From Pseudoxanthomonas sp. J31 (GTDB lineage: Bacteria; Pseudomonadota; Gammaproteobacteria; Xanthomonadales; Xanthomonadaceae), in contig NZ_AZNZ01000009.1 of assembly GCF_000510725.1 (NCBI RefSeq), positions 1 through 64,000 of the forward strand: a stretch of DNA of 64,000 nt. The letters run 5' to 3'. The position numbers and the translations under genes were made by a program. Below the pieces are notes generated by a model. It was not told where the DNA came from. It saw only the letters and a list, made by a program, of their open reading frames with translations, and did no database searches. Below are positions 25,754 to 33,147 of this stretch, in pieces. Within the stretch, counting starts at the first letter, position 1, and each line of letters begins with the position of its first letter.

Positions 25754-27154
25754 ATGTCGTTCGAATCCCTGGGCCTTGCGCCCTTCCTGCTGCGCGCGCT
25801 TGCCGAGCAGGGCTACGAAACCCCTACCCCGATCCAGCAGCAGGCCATCCCGCTGGCGCTGGCCGGCCACGACCTGCTGGCCGGCGCCCAGACCGGCACC
25901 GGCAAGACCGCCGCCTTCGGCCTGCCGCTGCTGCAGCACCTGGGCACCGCGCCGCAGAAGGTCAGCGGGCCGCGCAAGCCGCGCGCCCTGGTCCTGGCGC
26001 CCACCCGCGAGCTGGCCACCCAGGTGCACGACAGCCTGCGCGGCTACAGCAAGTACCTGCGCATCCCCAGCGCCGTGGTCTACGGCGGCGTGGGCATGGG
26101 CAACCAGCTGGATGCGCTGCGCCGCGGCGTGGACCTGGTGATCGCCTGCCCGGGCCGCCTGATCGACCATATCGAACGCCGCAGCATCGACCTGTCCGGG
26201 ATCGAGATCCTGGTCCTGGACGAGGCCGACCGCATGCTCGACATGGGCTTCCTGCCCTCGATCAAGCGCATCCTGGCCAAGCTGCCGAAGCAGAACCGCC
26301 AGACCCTGCTGTTCTCGGCCACCTTCCCCGAGTCGATCAAGCAGCTGGCGATGGAGTTCATGCGCAACCCGCGCGAGGTCCAGGTCACCCCGCAGAACAC
26401 CGTGGCCGAGACCATCGCCCACCGCGTGCACCCAGTCGACGCGGCGCGCAAGCGCGAGCTGCTGCTGCACCTGCTGGGCCAGGACACCCGGGTGCAGACC
26501 CTGGTGTTCGCCAAGACCAAGCACGGCAGCGACAAGCTGGCCACGCACCTGGAGAAGGCCGGCATCCGCGCCGCGGCGATCCACGGCAACAAGAGCCAGA
26601 GCCAGCGCCTGCGCGCGCTGGGCGACTTCAAGTCCGGCAAGGTCAACGTGCTGGTGGCCACCGACATCGCCGCGCGCGGCATCGACATCGACCAGCTGCC
26701 GCGGGTGATCAACTACGACCTGCCGATGGTCGCCGAGGACTACGTGCACCGGATCGGCCGCACCGGCCGCAACGGCGCCAACGGCGAGGCGCTGTCGCTG
26801 GTCTCGCAGGACGACGCCAAGCTGCTGCGCCAGATCGTGCGCCTGCTCGGCCGCGACATGGAGATCCGCGACCTGCCCGGGTTCGAGCCGCAGGTGCCGA
26901 TCCGCTGGGGCAACAGCGCCCCGGGCAAGGCCGAGCAGCCGGGCGGCCAGCGCCCGCCGCGCAAGCCCGGCGGCGGCCGCGGCCGGCGTCCGCATGGCGG
27001 CGGCGAAGGCCAGGCCCACGCCCATGCCGGCAATCGCGCCGGCAACCGCGGCGGCAATGGTCGCGGCAACCGCGCGCCGGCGGCCGCCACCCATGCCCAG
27101 CAGCGCAACCAGCAGCGCAATGGCGGCGGCCCGCGCCGCGACGCCAACCGCTGA
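25754..27154 (+). CDS. rhlE: DEAD-box RNA helicase RhlE
   Basis: The 466-residue protein has all core helicase motifs: Q motif TPTPIQQQAIP, motif I AQTGTGKT, PTRELATQ, GG, TPGR-equivalent CPGR, motif II DEAD, motif III SAT, then ATDIAARGIDI and HRIGRTGR in the second RecA domain. The C-terminal tail (about 395-466) is rich in Gly, Arg, Asn and Gln, a typical RNA-binding tail. RhlE-type helicases remodel ribosomal precursor RNA and assist RNA decay. ATG 25754 is chosen because GGAG stands nine bases upstream and MSFESLGL is the conserved start; an ATG at 25739 is in frame but weakly supported. Confidence 0.93.
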   Translation: MSFESLGLAPFLLRALAEQGYETPTPIQQQAIPLALAGHDLLAGAQTGTGKTAAFGLPLLQHLGTAPQKVSGPRKPRALVLAPTRELATQVHDSLRGYSKYLRIPSAVVYGGVGMGNQLDALRRGVDLVIACPGRLIDHIERRSIDLSGIEILVLDEADRMLDMGFLPSIKRILAKLPKQNRQTLLFSATFPESIKQLAMEFMRNPREVQVTPQNTVAETIAHRVHPVDAARKRELLLHLLGQDTRVQTLVFAKTKHGSDKLATHLEKAGIRAAAIHGNKSQSQRLRALGDFKSGKVNVLVATDIAARGIDIDQLPRVINYDLPMVAEDYVHRIGRTGRNGANGEALSLVSQDDAKLLRQIVRLLGRDMEIRDLPGFEPQVPIRWGNSAPGKAEQPGGQRPPRKPGGGRGRRPHGGGEGQAHAHAGNRAGNRGGNGRGNRAPAAATHAQQRNQQRNGGGPRRDANR

Positions 27155-27275
27155 TATCCACGGATAACGCGCAGGATGGAACGGCAGCCACGGCTGCCGT
27201 TCCCGTCCCGGGGCCCGCAACGGGCCCAGCCCGTGGCATTGCCCGCCCGCCCGGCCACGAACGACAATCCACGCC

Positions 27276-27629
27276 ATGGAAATCTTCAAGGTCTTCACCC
27301 TCGAGGCGGCGCACCGCCTGCCCAACGTGCCCGAGGGCCACAAATGCGCGCGCCTGCACGGGCACTCGTTCCGGGTGGAACTGCACGCGGAAGGGCCGGT
27401 CGACCCGCAGGCCGGCTGGGTGATGGACTTCGCCGACCTCAAGGCGGCGTTCAAGCCGCTGTACGAGCAGCTGGACCACCACTACCTCAACGAGATCCCA
27501 GGCCTGGAAAACCCGACCAGCGAGAACCTGGCCGCCTGGATCTGGGCCCGGCTCAAGCCCTCGGTGCCGCTGCTGAGCGAGGTCGTGGTCCACGAGACCT
27601 GCACCTCCGGTTGCCGCTACCGCGGCTGA
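27276..27629 (+). CDS. queD: 6-carboxy-5,6,7,8-tetrahydropterin synthase
   Basis: The 117-residue protein matches QueD/PTPS in size and motifs. The zinc histidines are H13 in AAHRL and H28/H30 in LHGHSF, with catalytic C24, the same spacing as in the E. coli enzyme. [30 protein letters not shown] and the [11 protein letters not shown] end are also conserved. The enzyme converts dihydroneopterin triphosphate to 6-carboxytetrahydropterin in queuosine biosynthesis. It is monocistronic here, between rhlE and the phasin gene, and is followed by a terminator. Confidence 0.93.
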   Translation: MEIFKVFTLEAAHRLPNVPEGHKCARLHGHSFRVELHAEGPVDPQAGWVMDFADLKAAFKPLYEQLDHHYLNEIPGLENPTSENLAAWIWARLKPSVPLLSEVVVHETCTSGCRYRG

Positions 27630-27666
27630 GCCGGCGACCTGCCGGGCCGCCCCTGCCCTCCTTCCG

Positions 27667-27694
27667 CGCCGCCGGCCCGTGCCGGCGGCGTTTT
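27667..27694 (+). terminator. Intrinsic terminator after queD
   Basis: CGCCGCCGG (27667-27675) pairs with CCGGCGGCG (27682-27690) around a six-base loop and is followed by TTTT. It lies 38 bases after the queD stop. Confidence 0.65.
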
Positions 27695-27730
27695 CGTGCG
27701 CGCCTTCACAAAGCAGAACAACGGTTGCGG

Positions 27731-27775
27731 GCGATGTTGCATCGCACAAAAGGACGGGGTATGCTGCATCGCACC
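27731..27775 (+). promoter_or_regulatory. Sigma-70-type promoter with repeated TGCATCGCA operator, phasin gene
   Basis: TTGCAT at 27737-27742 and TATGCT at 27760-27765 are separated by 17 bases, a good sigma-70 promoter. TGCATCGCA occurs twice, at 27738-27746 over the -35 and at 27765-27773 at the likely start point. GCGATG-TTG-CATCGC at 27731-27745 is a perfect inverted repeat. This placement suits a repressor. PhaR, known to control phasin genes by binding TGC-rich sites, is the obvious candidate, but that is inference. Confidence 0.6.
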
Positions 27776-27803
27776 ATAGAGGTGATCCGTACTGGAGCCA
27801 GCC

Positions 27804-28187
27804 ATGTCCTACCAGTTCAACGAGCAGCTCAGCGCCTATACCCACCAGTTTGCGGCCGTGGCCGCGCGGGTGAACCGCCTGGCCCTCGAGAACGCCGAGT
27901 CGCTGTTCGGCGTGCAGCTGCGCACCCTGGAGAAGAACGTCGAGGCGACCACCAGCTACCTGGGCGAACTCGCCGAGGCGCGCGACCTGGATGCTTACCG
28001 CACCCTGCTGCCGAAGGGCCTGCAGGTGGCCCGCGACAACGCCGAGCGCGTTGCCGCCGCCGGCCAGGAAGTCATCGGCCTGACCCTCAAGACCGGCGAG
28101 GCGCTGGGCGAACTGGCCAAGAGCCAGTTCGAGAGCGCCACCAGCCAGGTGCAGGCGACCGTCGCCAAGGCCGCGCGCAAGCGCTGA
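27804..28187 (+). CDS. Phasin family protein
   Basis: The 127-residue protein is helical and amphipathic, of the length and composition of phasins, the coat proteins of polyhydroxyalkanoate granules. Features include FAAVAARVNRLALENAESLFGVQLRTLEKNVEATTSYLGELAEARDLDAYRTL and an Ala/Gln-rich tail ending in KAARKR. GGAG lies close before ATG 27804. It has its own promoter with repeated operator-like sites and its own strong terminator. No PHA synthase gene lies in the window, so the granule link is from family knowledge only. Confidence 0.85.
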   Translation: MSYQFNEQLSAYTHQFAAVAARVNRLALENAESLFGVQLRTLEKNVEATTSYLGELAEARDLDAYRTLLPKGLQVARDNAERVAAAGQEVIGLTLKTGEALGELAKSQFESATSQVQATVAKAARKR

Positions 28188-28256
28188 GCCATCCCGGGCC
28201 GCGGCCCGGACCACGATTCAAGTCTTTGCGCGGTTCCCTCCCCCGCGCAAACCCGG

Positions 28257-28295
28257 GCCCGGCAGCATCCCCTCCCGCTGCCGGGCCTTTTTTTT
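28257..28295 (+). terminator. Strong intrinsic terminator after the phasin gene
   Basis: GCCCGGCAGC (28257-28266) pairs perfectly with GCTGCCGGGC (28277-28286) around a ten-base loop, followed by C and eight T residues (28288-28295). Confidence 0.88.
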
Positions 28296-28480
28296 CCCCC
28301 GGTTGGCGCCGCCGCCCAGGGCGGCCGGCCCCGGCAACCGGGGTGCGCGAGGCATGCGCGACGTCCCAGGCCCTCGGCGGTGGGATCGCCGGCGCCATCA
28401 CCGTGCGCACGCCCGGCGGGCACTTCCATGGCAACGGGAGAAGCGCGAAATTGCGCTCCCCCGACAGCGTGGAGCACGCC

Positions 28481-29497
28481 ATGAAAGCGATCGGTACCGC
28501 ACAACCCCTGCCTGTTTCCGACCCGCGCTCGCTGCTGGACCTGGAAATGCCCGATCCGGAGTACGCGGCGCACGACCTGCTGGTCGAAGTGCAGGCGATC
28601 TCGGTCAACCCGGTGGACGTGAAGGTGCGTCTCTCGGCGCGGCCCGAGCCGGGCGAGCACCGCATCCTGGGCTGGGATGCCGTGGGCCGGGTGCGCGCGG
28701 TGGGCAGCCAGGTGCAGGGATTCCAGCCCGGCGACCGCGTGTTCTACGCCGGCCAGATCGACCGTCCCGGCAGCAATGCCCAGCTGCAGGCGGTGGACGC
28801 GCGGATCGCCGCGCATGCGCCGCAGACCCTGGGCGACGAGGACGCCGCGGCGCTGCCGCTGACCTCGCTGACCGCCTGGGAAACCCTGTTCGACCGCCTG
28901 CGCGTGGACGACCCGGTGCCGGGCGCGGCCAATGCCCTGCTGGTGATCGGCGGCGCCGGCGGCGTCGGCTCGATCACCGTGCAGCTGGCGCGGGCCCTGA
29001 CCGGGCTGACCGTGATCGCCACCGCCTCGCGCCCGGAAACGGTGGAGTGGATGAAGAAGATGGGCGCCCACCACGTGCTCGACCACCGCCAGCCGCTGGC
29101 GCCGCAGGTCGCGGCGCTGGGCCTCGGCGCGCCGGCGTTCGTGTTCTCCACCACCCATACCGACCGCTACCTGGCCGATGTCGTGGAGCTGATCGCGCCA
29201 CAGGGCCGGATCGCGTTGATCGACGACCCGGCCGCGCTGGACGTGATGCCGCTCAAGCGCAAGAGCCTGTCGCTGCACTGGGAGCTGATGTTCACCCGCC
29301 CGCTGTTCGGCACCGCCGACCTGCAGCGCCAGCAGGAGATCCTGCGCGAGGTGGCGCGCCTGGCGGACGCCGGGACCATCGCCACCACCCGCACCGGCTC
29401 GCTGGGCACGATCAACGCAGCCAACCTGCGCAAGGCGCACGCGCTGCTGGAGAGCGGCACGGCGATCGGCAAGACCACCCTGGCCGGCTTCGACTGA
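28481..29497 (+). CDS. Zinc-type alcohol dehydrogenase-like / NADPH:quinone oxidoreductase family protein
   Basis: The 338-residue protein is a medium-chain dehydrogenase/reductase. It has the GroES-like N-terminal domain (VQAISVNPVDVKVR, ILGWDAVGRVRAVG, FQPGDRVFYAGQ) and a Rossmann domain with the dinucleotide motif LLVIGGAGGVGSITVQLARAL near residues 148-168. The zinc cysteines of true alcohol dehydrogenases are absent, so it is probably an NADPH-dependent quinone or enone reductase. GGAG precedes ATG 28481. It converges on bioD. Confidence 0.87.
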   Translation: MKAIGTAQPLPVSDPRSLLDLEMPDPEYAAHDLLVEVQAISVNPVDVKVRLSARPEPGEHRILGWDAVGRVRAVGSQVQGFQPGDRVFYAGQIDRPGSNAQLQAVDARIAAHAPQTLGDEDAAALPLTSLTAWETLFDRLRVDDPVPGAANALLVIGGAGGVGSITVQLARALTGLTVIATASRPETVEWMKKMGAHHVLDHRQPLAPQVAALGLGAPAFVFSTTHTDRYLADVVELIAPQGRIALIDDPAALDVMPLKRKSLSLHWELMFTRPLFGTADLQRQQEILREVARLADAGTIATTRTGSLGTINAANLRKAHALLESGTAIGKTTLAGFD

Positions 29498-29506
29498 TGC
29501 TGCCCC

Positions 29507-29542
29507 TGGCGCTGGCCCGGCGGGTTCAGCCGGCCAGCGCCA
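29507..29542. terminator. Inverted repeat between convergent oxidoreductase gene and bioD
   Basis: TGGCGCTGGCC (29507-29517) pairs perfectly with GGCCAGCGCCA (29532-29542). It lies at the junction of two convergent genes and partly inside the bioD C-terminus. It may end both transcripts; no T tract is present. Confidence 0.35.
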
Positions 29543-30209
29543 ATCCTGCCGCCATGCGTTCTGGATCGGGCGCCGGCACGTACGGCAGCCGTCCCAGGCA
29601 GGGCGCGTCCAGGCGCGCGGACAGCAGCTCCAGGTTGTCCTCGCGGCAGGCCATGTCCGGATCGACCTCGCTGGCGATCCAGCCGGCCAGGCGCAGGCCG
29701 TCGGCGGCGATGGCGCGCGCGGTCAGCCGCGCATGGTTGAGGCAGCCCAGGCGCATCCCGACCACCAGCACCACCGGCGCGCGCAGCGCACGCACCAGGT
29801 CGGCCTGGTCCAGGTCGCCGGCCAACGGCGCGGTCCAGCCGCCCACGCCTTCGACCACGACCACGTCGGCCTGCGCGCGCAGGCGGGCGAAGGCCTCCAG
29901 CAGCGGTGGCAGCGCGACCTCGATGCCCGCGGCGCGCGCGGCCAGTTCCGGCGCCAGCGGTTGCGGCAACGCGAACGGGTTGAGGTCGGCGTAGGCCGGG
30001 CGCGGCGCGCTGGCCGCCTGCAGCGCCAGCGCATCCTCGTTGCGCCAGGCGCCATCCACCAGCGCGCAACCGCTGGCCACCGGCTTCATCCCCACCGCGC
30101 GCCGCCCGGTCCGGCGCAGCGCATGCAGCAGGCTGCAGCTGGCGACGGTCTTGCCGGCGCCGGTATCGGTGCCGGTGACGTAGAGGCGGTCGAGGCTGCG
30201 CAGGTCCAT
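29526..30209 (-). CDS. bioD: Dethiobiotin synthetase
   Basis: The 227-residue protein has the BioD P-loop VTGTDTGAGKTVAS near 11-24, the substrate segment MKPVASGC, LNPFALPQPLAPELAA, and VVVVEGVGGWTAPL with the conserved EGxGG motif. It closes the ureido ring of dethiobiotin from 7,8-diaminopelargonate, CO2 and ATP, the step before biotin synthase. GGAG stands six bases before ATG 30209. It is not clustered with other bio genes in this window. Confidence 0.94.
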   Translation of the reverse strand: MDLRSLDRLYVTGTDTGAGKTVASCSLLHALRRTGRRAVGMKPVASGCALVDGAWRNEDALALQAASAPRPAYADLNPFALPQPLAPELAARAAGIEVALPPLLEAFARLRAQADVVVVEGVGGWTAPLAGDLDQADLVRALRAPVVLVVGMRLGCLNHARLTARAIAADGLRLAGWIASEVDPDMACREDNLELLSARLDAPCLGRLPYVPAPDPERMAAGLALAG

Positions 30210-30314
30210 GTCCAACTCCAGGCGGCCGCACGATGCGGCCGGCGGATCATACGCGCCACGCAGCATCCCGCGATCCGGGCGATGCCCGGCCAGCGCTGCG
30301 GGTAACATGCGCGC

Positions 30315-30800
30315 ATGTCCTTCTCCGCCATCCCGCTTACCGGCAGCAAGCCGGAACAGTACGAACAGCTCCTGGCCCAGGTGCGCGGCCTGCTGCACGG
30401 CGAGCGCGACCGCGTCGCCAACGCCGCCAACCTGTCCTCGCTGGTCTACCACGCCCTGCCCGCGCTCAACTGGGTCGGCTTCTACTTCTACGACGGCAAG
30501 GAACTTGTCGTGGGTCCGTTCCAGGGCCTGCCGGCCTGCGTGCGCATCCCGCTGGACAAGGGCGTGTGCGGCGCGGCCGCGCGTACCCGCCAGACCCAGC
30601 GCGTGGCCGACGTGCATGCCTTCCCGGGCCATATCGCCTGCGATTCGGCCTCGCGCTCGGAGCTGGTGGTGCCGCTGGTCGATGGCGACACCCTGGTCGG
30701 CGTGTTCGACCTGGACAGCCCCGAGCCTGGCCGCTTCGATGCCGAGGACCAGGCCGGCCTGGAAGCCATCGCCGCCGCCTTCGTGCAGTCGCTGCGCTGA
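30315..30800 (+). CDS. msrC: Free methionine-(R)-sulfoxide reductase (GAF-domain fRMsr)
   Basis: The 161-residue protein is a single GAF domain. Three cysteines, C75, C85 and C109, have exactly the spacing (10 and 24 residues) of the resolving and catalytic cysteines of E. coli fRMsr (84, 94, 118). NWVGFYFYDGKELVVGPFQG and RSELVVPLVDGDTLVGVFDLDSP form the substrate pocket. It reduces free methionine-R-sulfoxide in the cytoplasm with thioredoxin. It ends about 60 bases before the B12 riboswitch of btuB and has the same orientation. Confidence 0.92.
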   Translation: MSFSAIPLTGSKPEQYEQLLAQVRGLLHGERDRVANAANLSSLVYHALPALNWVGFYFYDGKELVVGPFQGLPACVRIPLDKGVCGAAARTRQTQRVADVHAFPGHIACDSASRSELVVPLVDGDTLVGVFDLDSPEPGRFDAEDQAGLEAIAAAFVQSLR

Positions 30801-30825
30801 GCCGCTCCCGCCGGCCGGGCCTCCT

Positions 30826-30853
30826 TTGCCCCGCCGCCGCGATGGCATAGACT
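30826..30853 (+). promoter_or_regulatory. Putative promoter of the btuB riboswitch leader
   Basis: TTGCCC at 30826-30831 and TAGACT at 30848-30853 are separated by 16 bases. The predicted start, near 30860, falls just before the first helix of the riboswitch, which supports the assignment. Confidence 0.5.
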
Positions 30854-30859
30854 GCGCGC

Positions 30860-31090
30860 ACTTTCAGGTGACCGCGGCATGGGCCGCGGTTGAAACGGGA
30901 AGCCGGTGAACCCCGCGTGGCCCAAGGCCACGCGGACATTCCGGCGCTGCCCCCGCAACGGTAAGCAGGAAACCCTGGGCAAACGCCACTGTGCACTGCA
31001 CGGGAAGGCGCCCGACGGGGCAGGCATCGCGCCTGCGCCTGCAAGCCCGGAGACCGGCCTGGGAGACGACTGGTTGCGATGCGGAGGGCG
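30860..31090 (+). promoter_or_regulatory. Cobalamin riboswitch upstream of btuB
   Basis: The leader contains the hallmark cobalamin core: AAACGGGAAGCCGGTG near 30894, TTCCGGCGCTGCCCCCGCAACGG near 30940-30962, and the B12 box GCAAGCCCGGAGACCGGCC at 31041-31059. Downstream arms GACGAC and GTCGTG may form the switch helix before the ribosome site AGGAG at 31190. High adenosylcobalamin should repress btuB. Confidence 0.95.
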
Positions 31091-31199
31091 TCGTGGCGGT
31101 AGCGCGCCGTGCACGCACGTCCCTTCCGTCGCTTCCCTCTCCTGACCGCAGCCCCCACCGCTTTGTCCGCGCGGGCGTGCGTGGACGCCAGGAGACACC

Positions 31200-33065
31200 A
31201 TGAAGTCCAATCTGCATCCCCTTCCGCTGGCACTGGGCGTGGCCCTGGCCGCGGCCCCGTTCGCCGCGGCCGCCACCGGTGCGGCGACCGACCTGGACCA
31301 GGTCGTGGTCACCGCGACCCGCACCGAGGTCTCGCTGCGAGACAGCCTGGTCCCGATCCAGGTCATCGACCGCGCGGCCATCGAGCGCAGCCAGGCTACT
31401 TCGCTGCAGGACCTGCTGCGCGGCCGTGCCGGCATCAACCTGACCAACCAGGGTGGCCTGGGCAAGCTCAGCTCGCTGTTCGTGCGCGGCACCGCCTCCA
31501 ACCAGGTGCTGGTGCTGGTGGACGGGGTGCGCATCGGCTCAGCCACCTCCGGCATGCCGACCTTCCAGGACCTGCCGGTCGAGCAGATCGAGCGCATCGA
31601 GATCGTGCGCGGCCCGCACTCGAGCCTGTACGGCTCGGAGGCGATCGGCGGCGTTATCCAGGTGTTCACCCGCTCGGCGCCCGAGGGCCTCCACCACGAC
31701 GCCATGTCCGGCATCGGCAGCAATGGCTACCGCCAGGTCGCCGGCAGCATCAGCCAGCGCGGCGAGCGCGGCTGGGTGTCCCTGCGCGCCGCGCGCCAGC
31801 GCACCGACGGCATCAATGCCTGCCGCGGCACCGCCGCCGGCTGGGGCGCCGGCTGCTTCGCCGACGAGCCGGACCGCGACGGCTACCGCAACACCTCCTA
31901 CAACCTCCGCGGCGGCGTGGCCTTGGGCGACTCGGCCAAGCTCGAAGCGCACGCGCTGGACGTGGACAGCTTCAACGAATACGACGGCAGCATCTTCGGC
32001 GGCAACGAGGCCGAGAACCGCCAGCAGGTGTACGGCGCGCGCCTGGACTGGGACGCTGGCAACCGCGTGAAGCTGACGACCCAGGCCGCCCGTACCCGCG
32101 ACCGCTCGGAGAACTTCTTCGCCAGCGAAGGCAGCCGCACGTTCGCCAGCGAGTTCGACACCCGCCGGGATACGGCCAGCATCCAGGCCGACCTGGCCCT
32201 GGCGCAGGGCCAGCAGCTGACCGGCGGGGCCGACTGGCAGGACGACCGCGTCAACAGCAGCACGCCGTTCGACGTGGACTCGCGCGACAACCTGGGCGTG
32301 TTCGTCGAGTACCAGGGCCGCTTTGGCGCACACGCGCTGCAGGCCAGTGCCCGCAACGACGACAACGAGCAGTTCGGCAACCACACCACCGGCAGCCTCG
32401 CCTACGGCGTGGGGCTGGGCCACGGCCTGCGCCTGACCGCCGGCGCCGGCACCGGCTTCAAGGCGCCGACCTTCAACGACCTCTATTACCCGGGCTTCAG
32501 CAACCCGGCCCTGGAGCCTGAGACCTCCAGGAGCGTGAACCTGGGCCTGGCCCAGGAGGGCGCGGGCTGGGACTGGACGGTGAACCTGTTCCAGACCCGG
32601 ATCGAGGACATGATCGGCTACGACAGCGGCTTCAACCTGGTGAACATCGACAAGGCCCGCATCCGCGGCGTGGAGTTCACCGGCTACGCGTCGCTGGCCG
32701 GGTTCGACCTCAACCTCGAGCTGACCCACCTGGACCCGCGCAACGACGGCGACACCAGCGCCCATGGCAACCTGCTGCCACGGCGCGCGCGCAACAGCGG
32801 CCGGCTGGACGTGGACCGCGCCTTCGGTGCGCTGAAGCTGGGGCTGACCGCCAATGGCACCGGCTACCGTTACGACAACGCGGCCAACAGCACCCGGCTG
32901 GCCGGTTACGGCACCGTCGACCTGCGCCTGGAATGGAACGTCTCGCCGGCCTGGTCGCTGCAGGCCAGGGCCGCCAACGTGTTCGACCGCCAGTACGAGA
33001 CGGTCTCCTGGTACAACCAGCCCGGCCGCGAGTACCAGGTGTCGGTGCGCTACCGCAGCCTGTGA
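31200..33065 (+). CDS. btuB: TonB-dependent vitamin B12 receptor BtuB
   Basis: The 621-residue outer-membrane receptor has a signal peptide (about 1-25), the TonB box region DQVVVTAT, a plug domain (about 35-160) with LQDLLRGRAGINLTNQGG, SSLFVRGTASNQVLVLVDGVRIG and IEIVRGPHSSLYGSEAIGGVIQVFT, and a beta-barrel ending in an aromatic-rich strand (YETVSWYNQPGREYQVSVRYRSL). Length and the riboswitch in its leader both point to BtuB, which imports cobalamins. ATG 31200 follows AGGAGACACC. The gene is alone; no btuCDF genes lie in the window. Confidence 0.94.
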   Translation: MKSNLHPLPLALGVALAAAPFAAAATGAATDLDQVVVTATRTEVSLRDSLVPIQVIDRAAIERSQATSLQDLLRGRAGINLTNQGGLGKLSSLFVRGTASNQVLVLVDGVRIGSATSGMPTFQDLPVEQIERIEIVRGPHSSLYGSEAIGGVIQVFTRSAPEGLHHDAMSGIGSNGYRQVAGSISQRGERGWVSLRAARQRTDGINACRGTAAGWGAGCFADEPDRDGYRNTSYNLRGGVALGDSAKLEAHALDVDSFNEYDGSIFGGNEAENRQQVYGARLDWDAGNRVKLTTQAARTRDRSENFFASEGSRTFASEFDTRRDTASIQADLALAQGQQLTGGADWQDDRVNSSTPFDVDSRDNLGVFVEYQGRFGAHALQASARNDDNEQFGNHTTGSLAYGVGLGHGLRLTAGAGTGFKAPTFNDLYYPGFSNPALEPETSRSVNLGLAQEGAGWDWTVNLFQTRIEDMIGYDSGFNLVNIDKARIRGVEFTGYASLAGFDLNLELTHLDPRNDGDTSAHGNLLPRRARNSGRLDVDRAFGALKLGLTANGTGYRYDNAANSTRLAGYGTVDLRLEWNVSPAWSLQARAANVFDRQYETVSWYNQPGREYQVSVRYRSL

Positions 33066-33107
33066 CGGCAACCGGCGCAAGCCCCCTGCGGGGTTTCCGC
33101 CCCACGG

Positions 33108-33136
33108 ATACCGGCGGCCACGGTCGCCGCCGGTAT
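33108..33136. terminator. Hairpin between convergent btuB and DUF885 gene
   Basis: ATACCGGCGG (33108-33117) pairs with CCGCCGGTAT (33127-33136). It lies between two convergent genes and may end both transcripts, although no T tract follows. Confidence 0.4.
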
Positions 33137-33147
33137 CTCGCCCGGCC

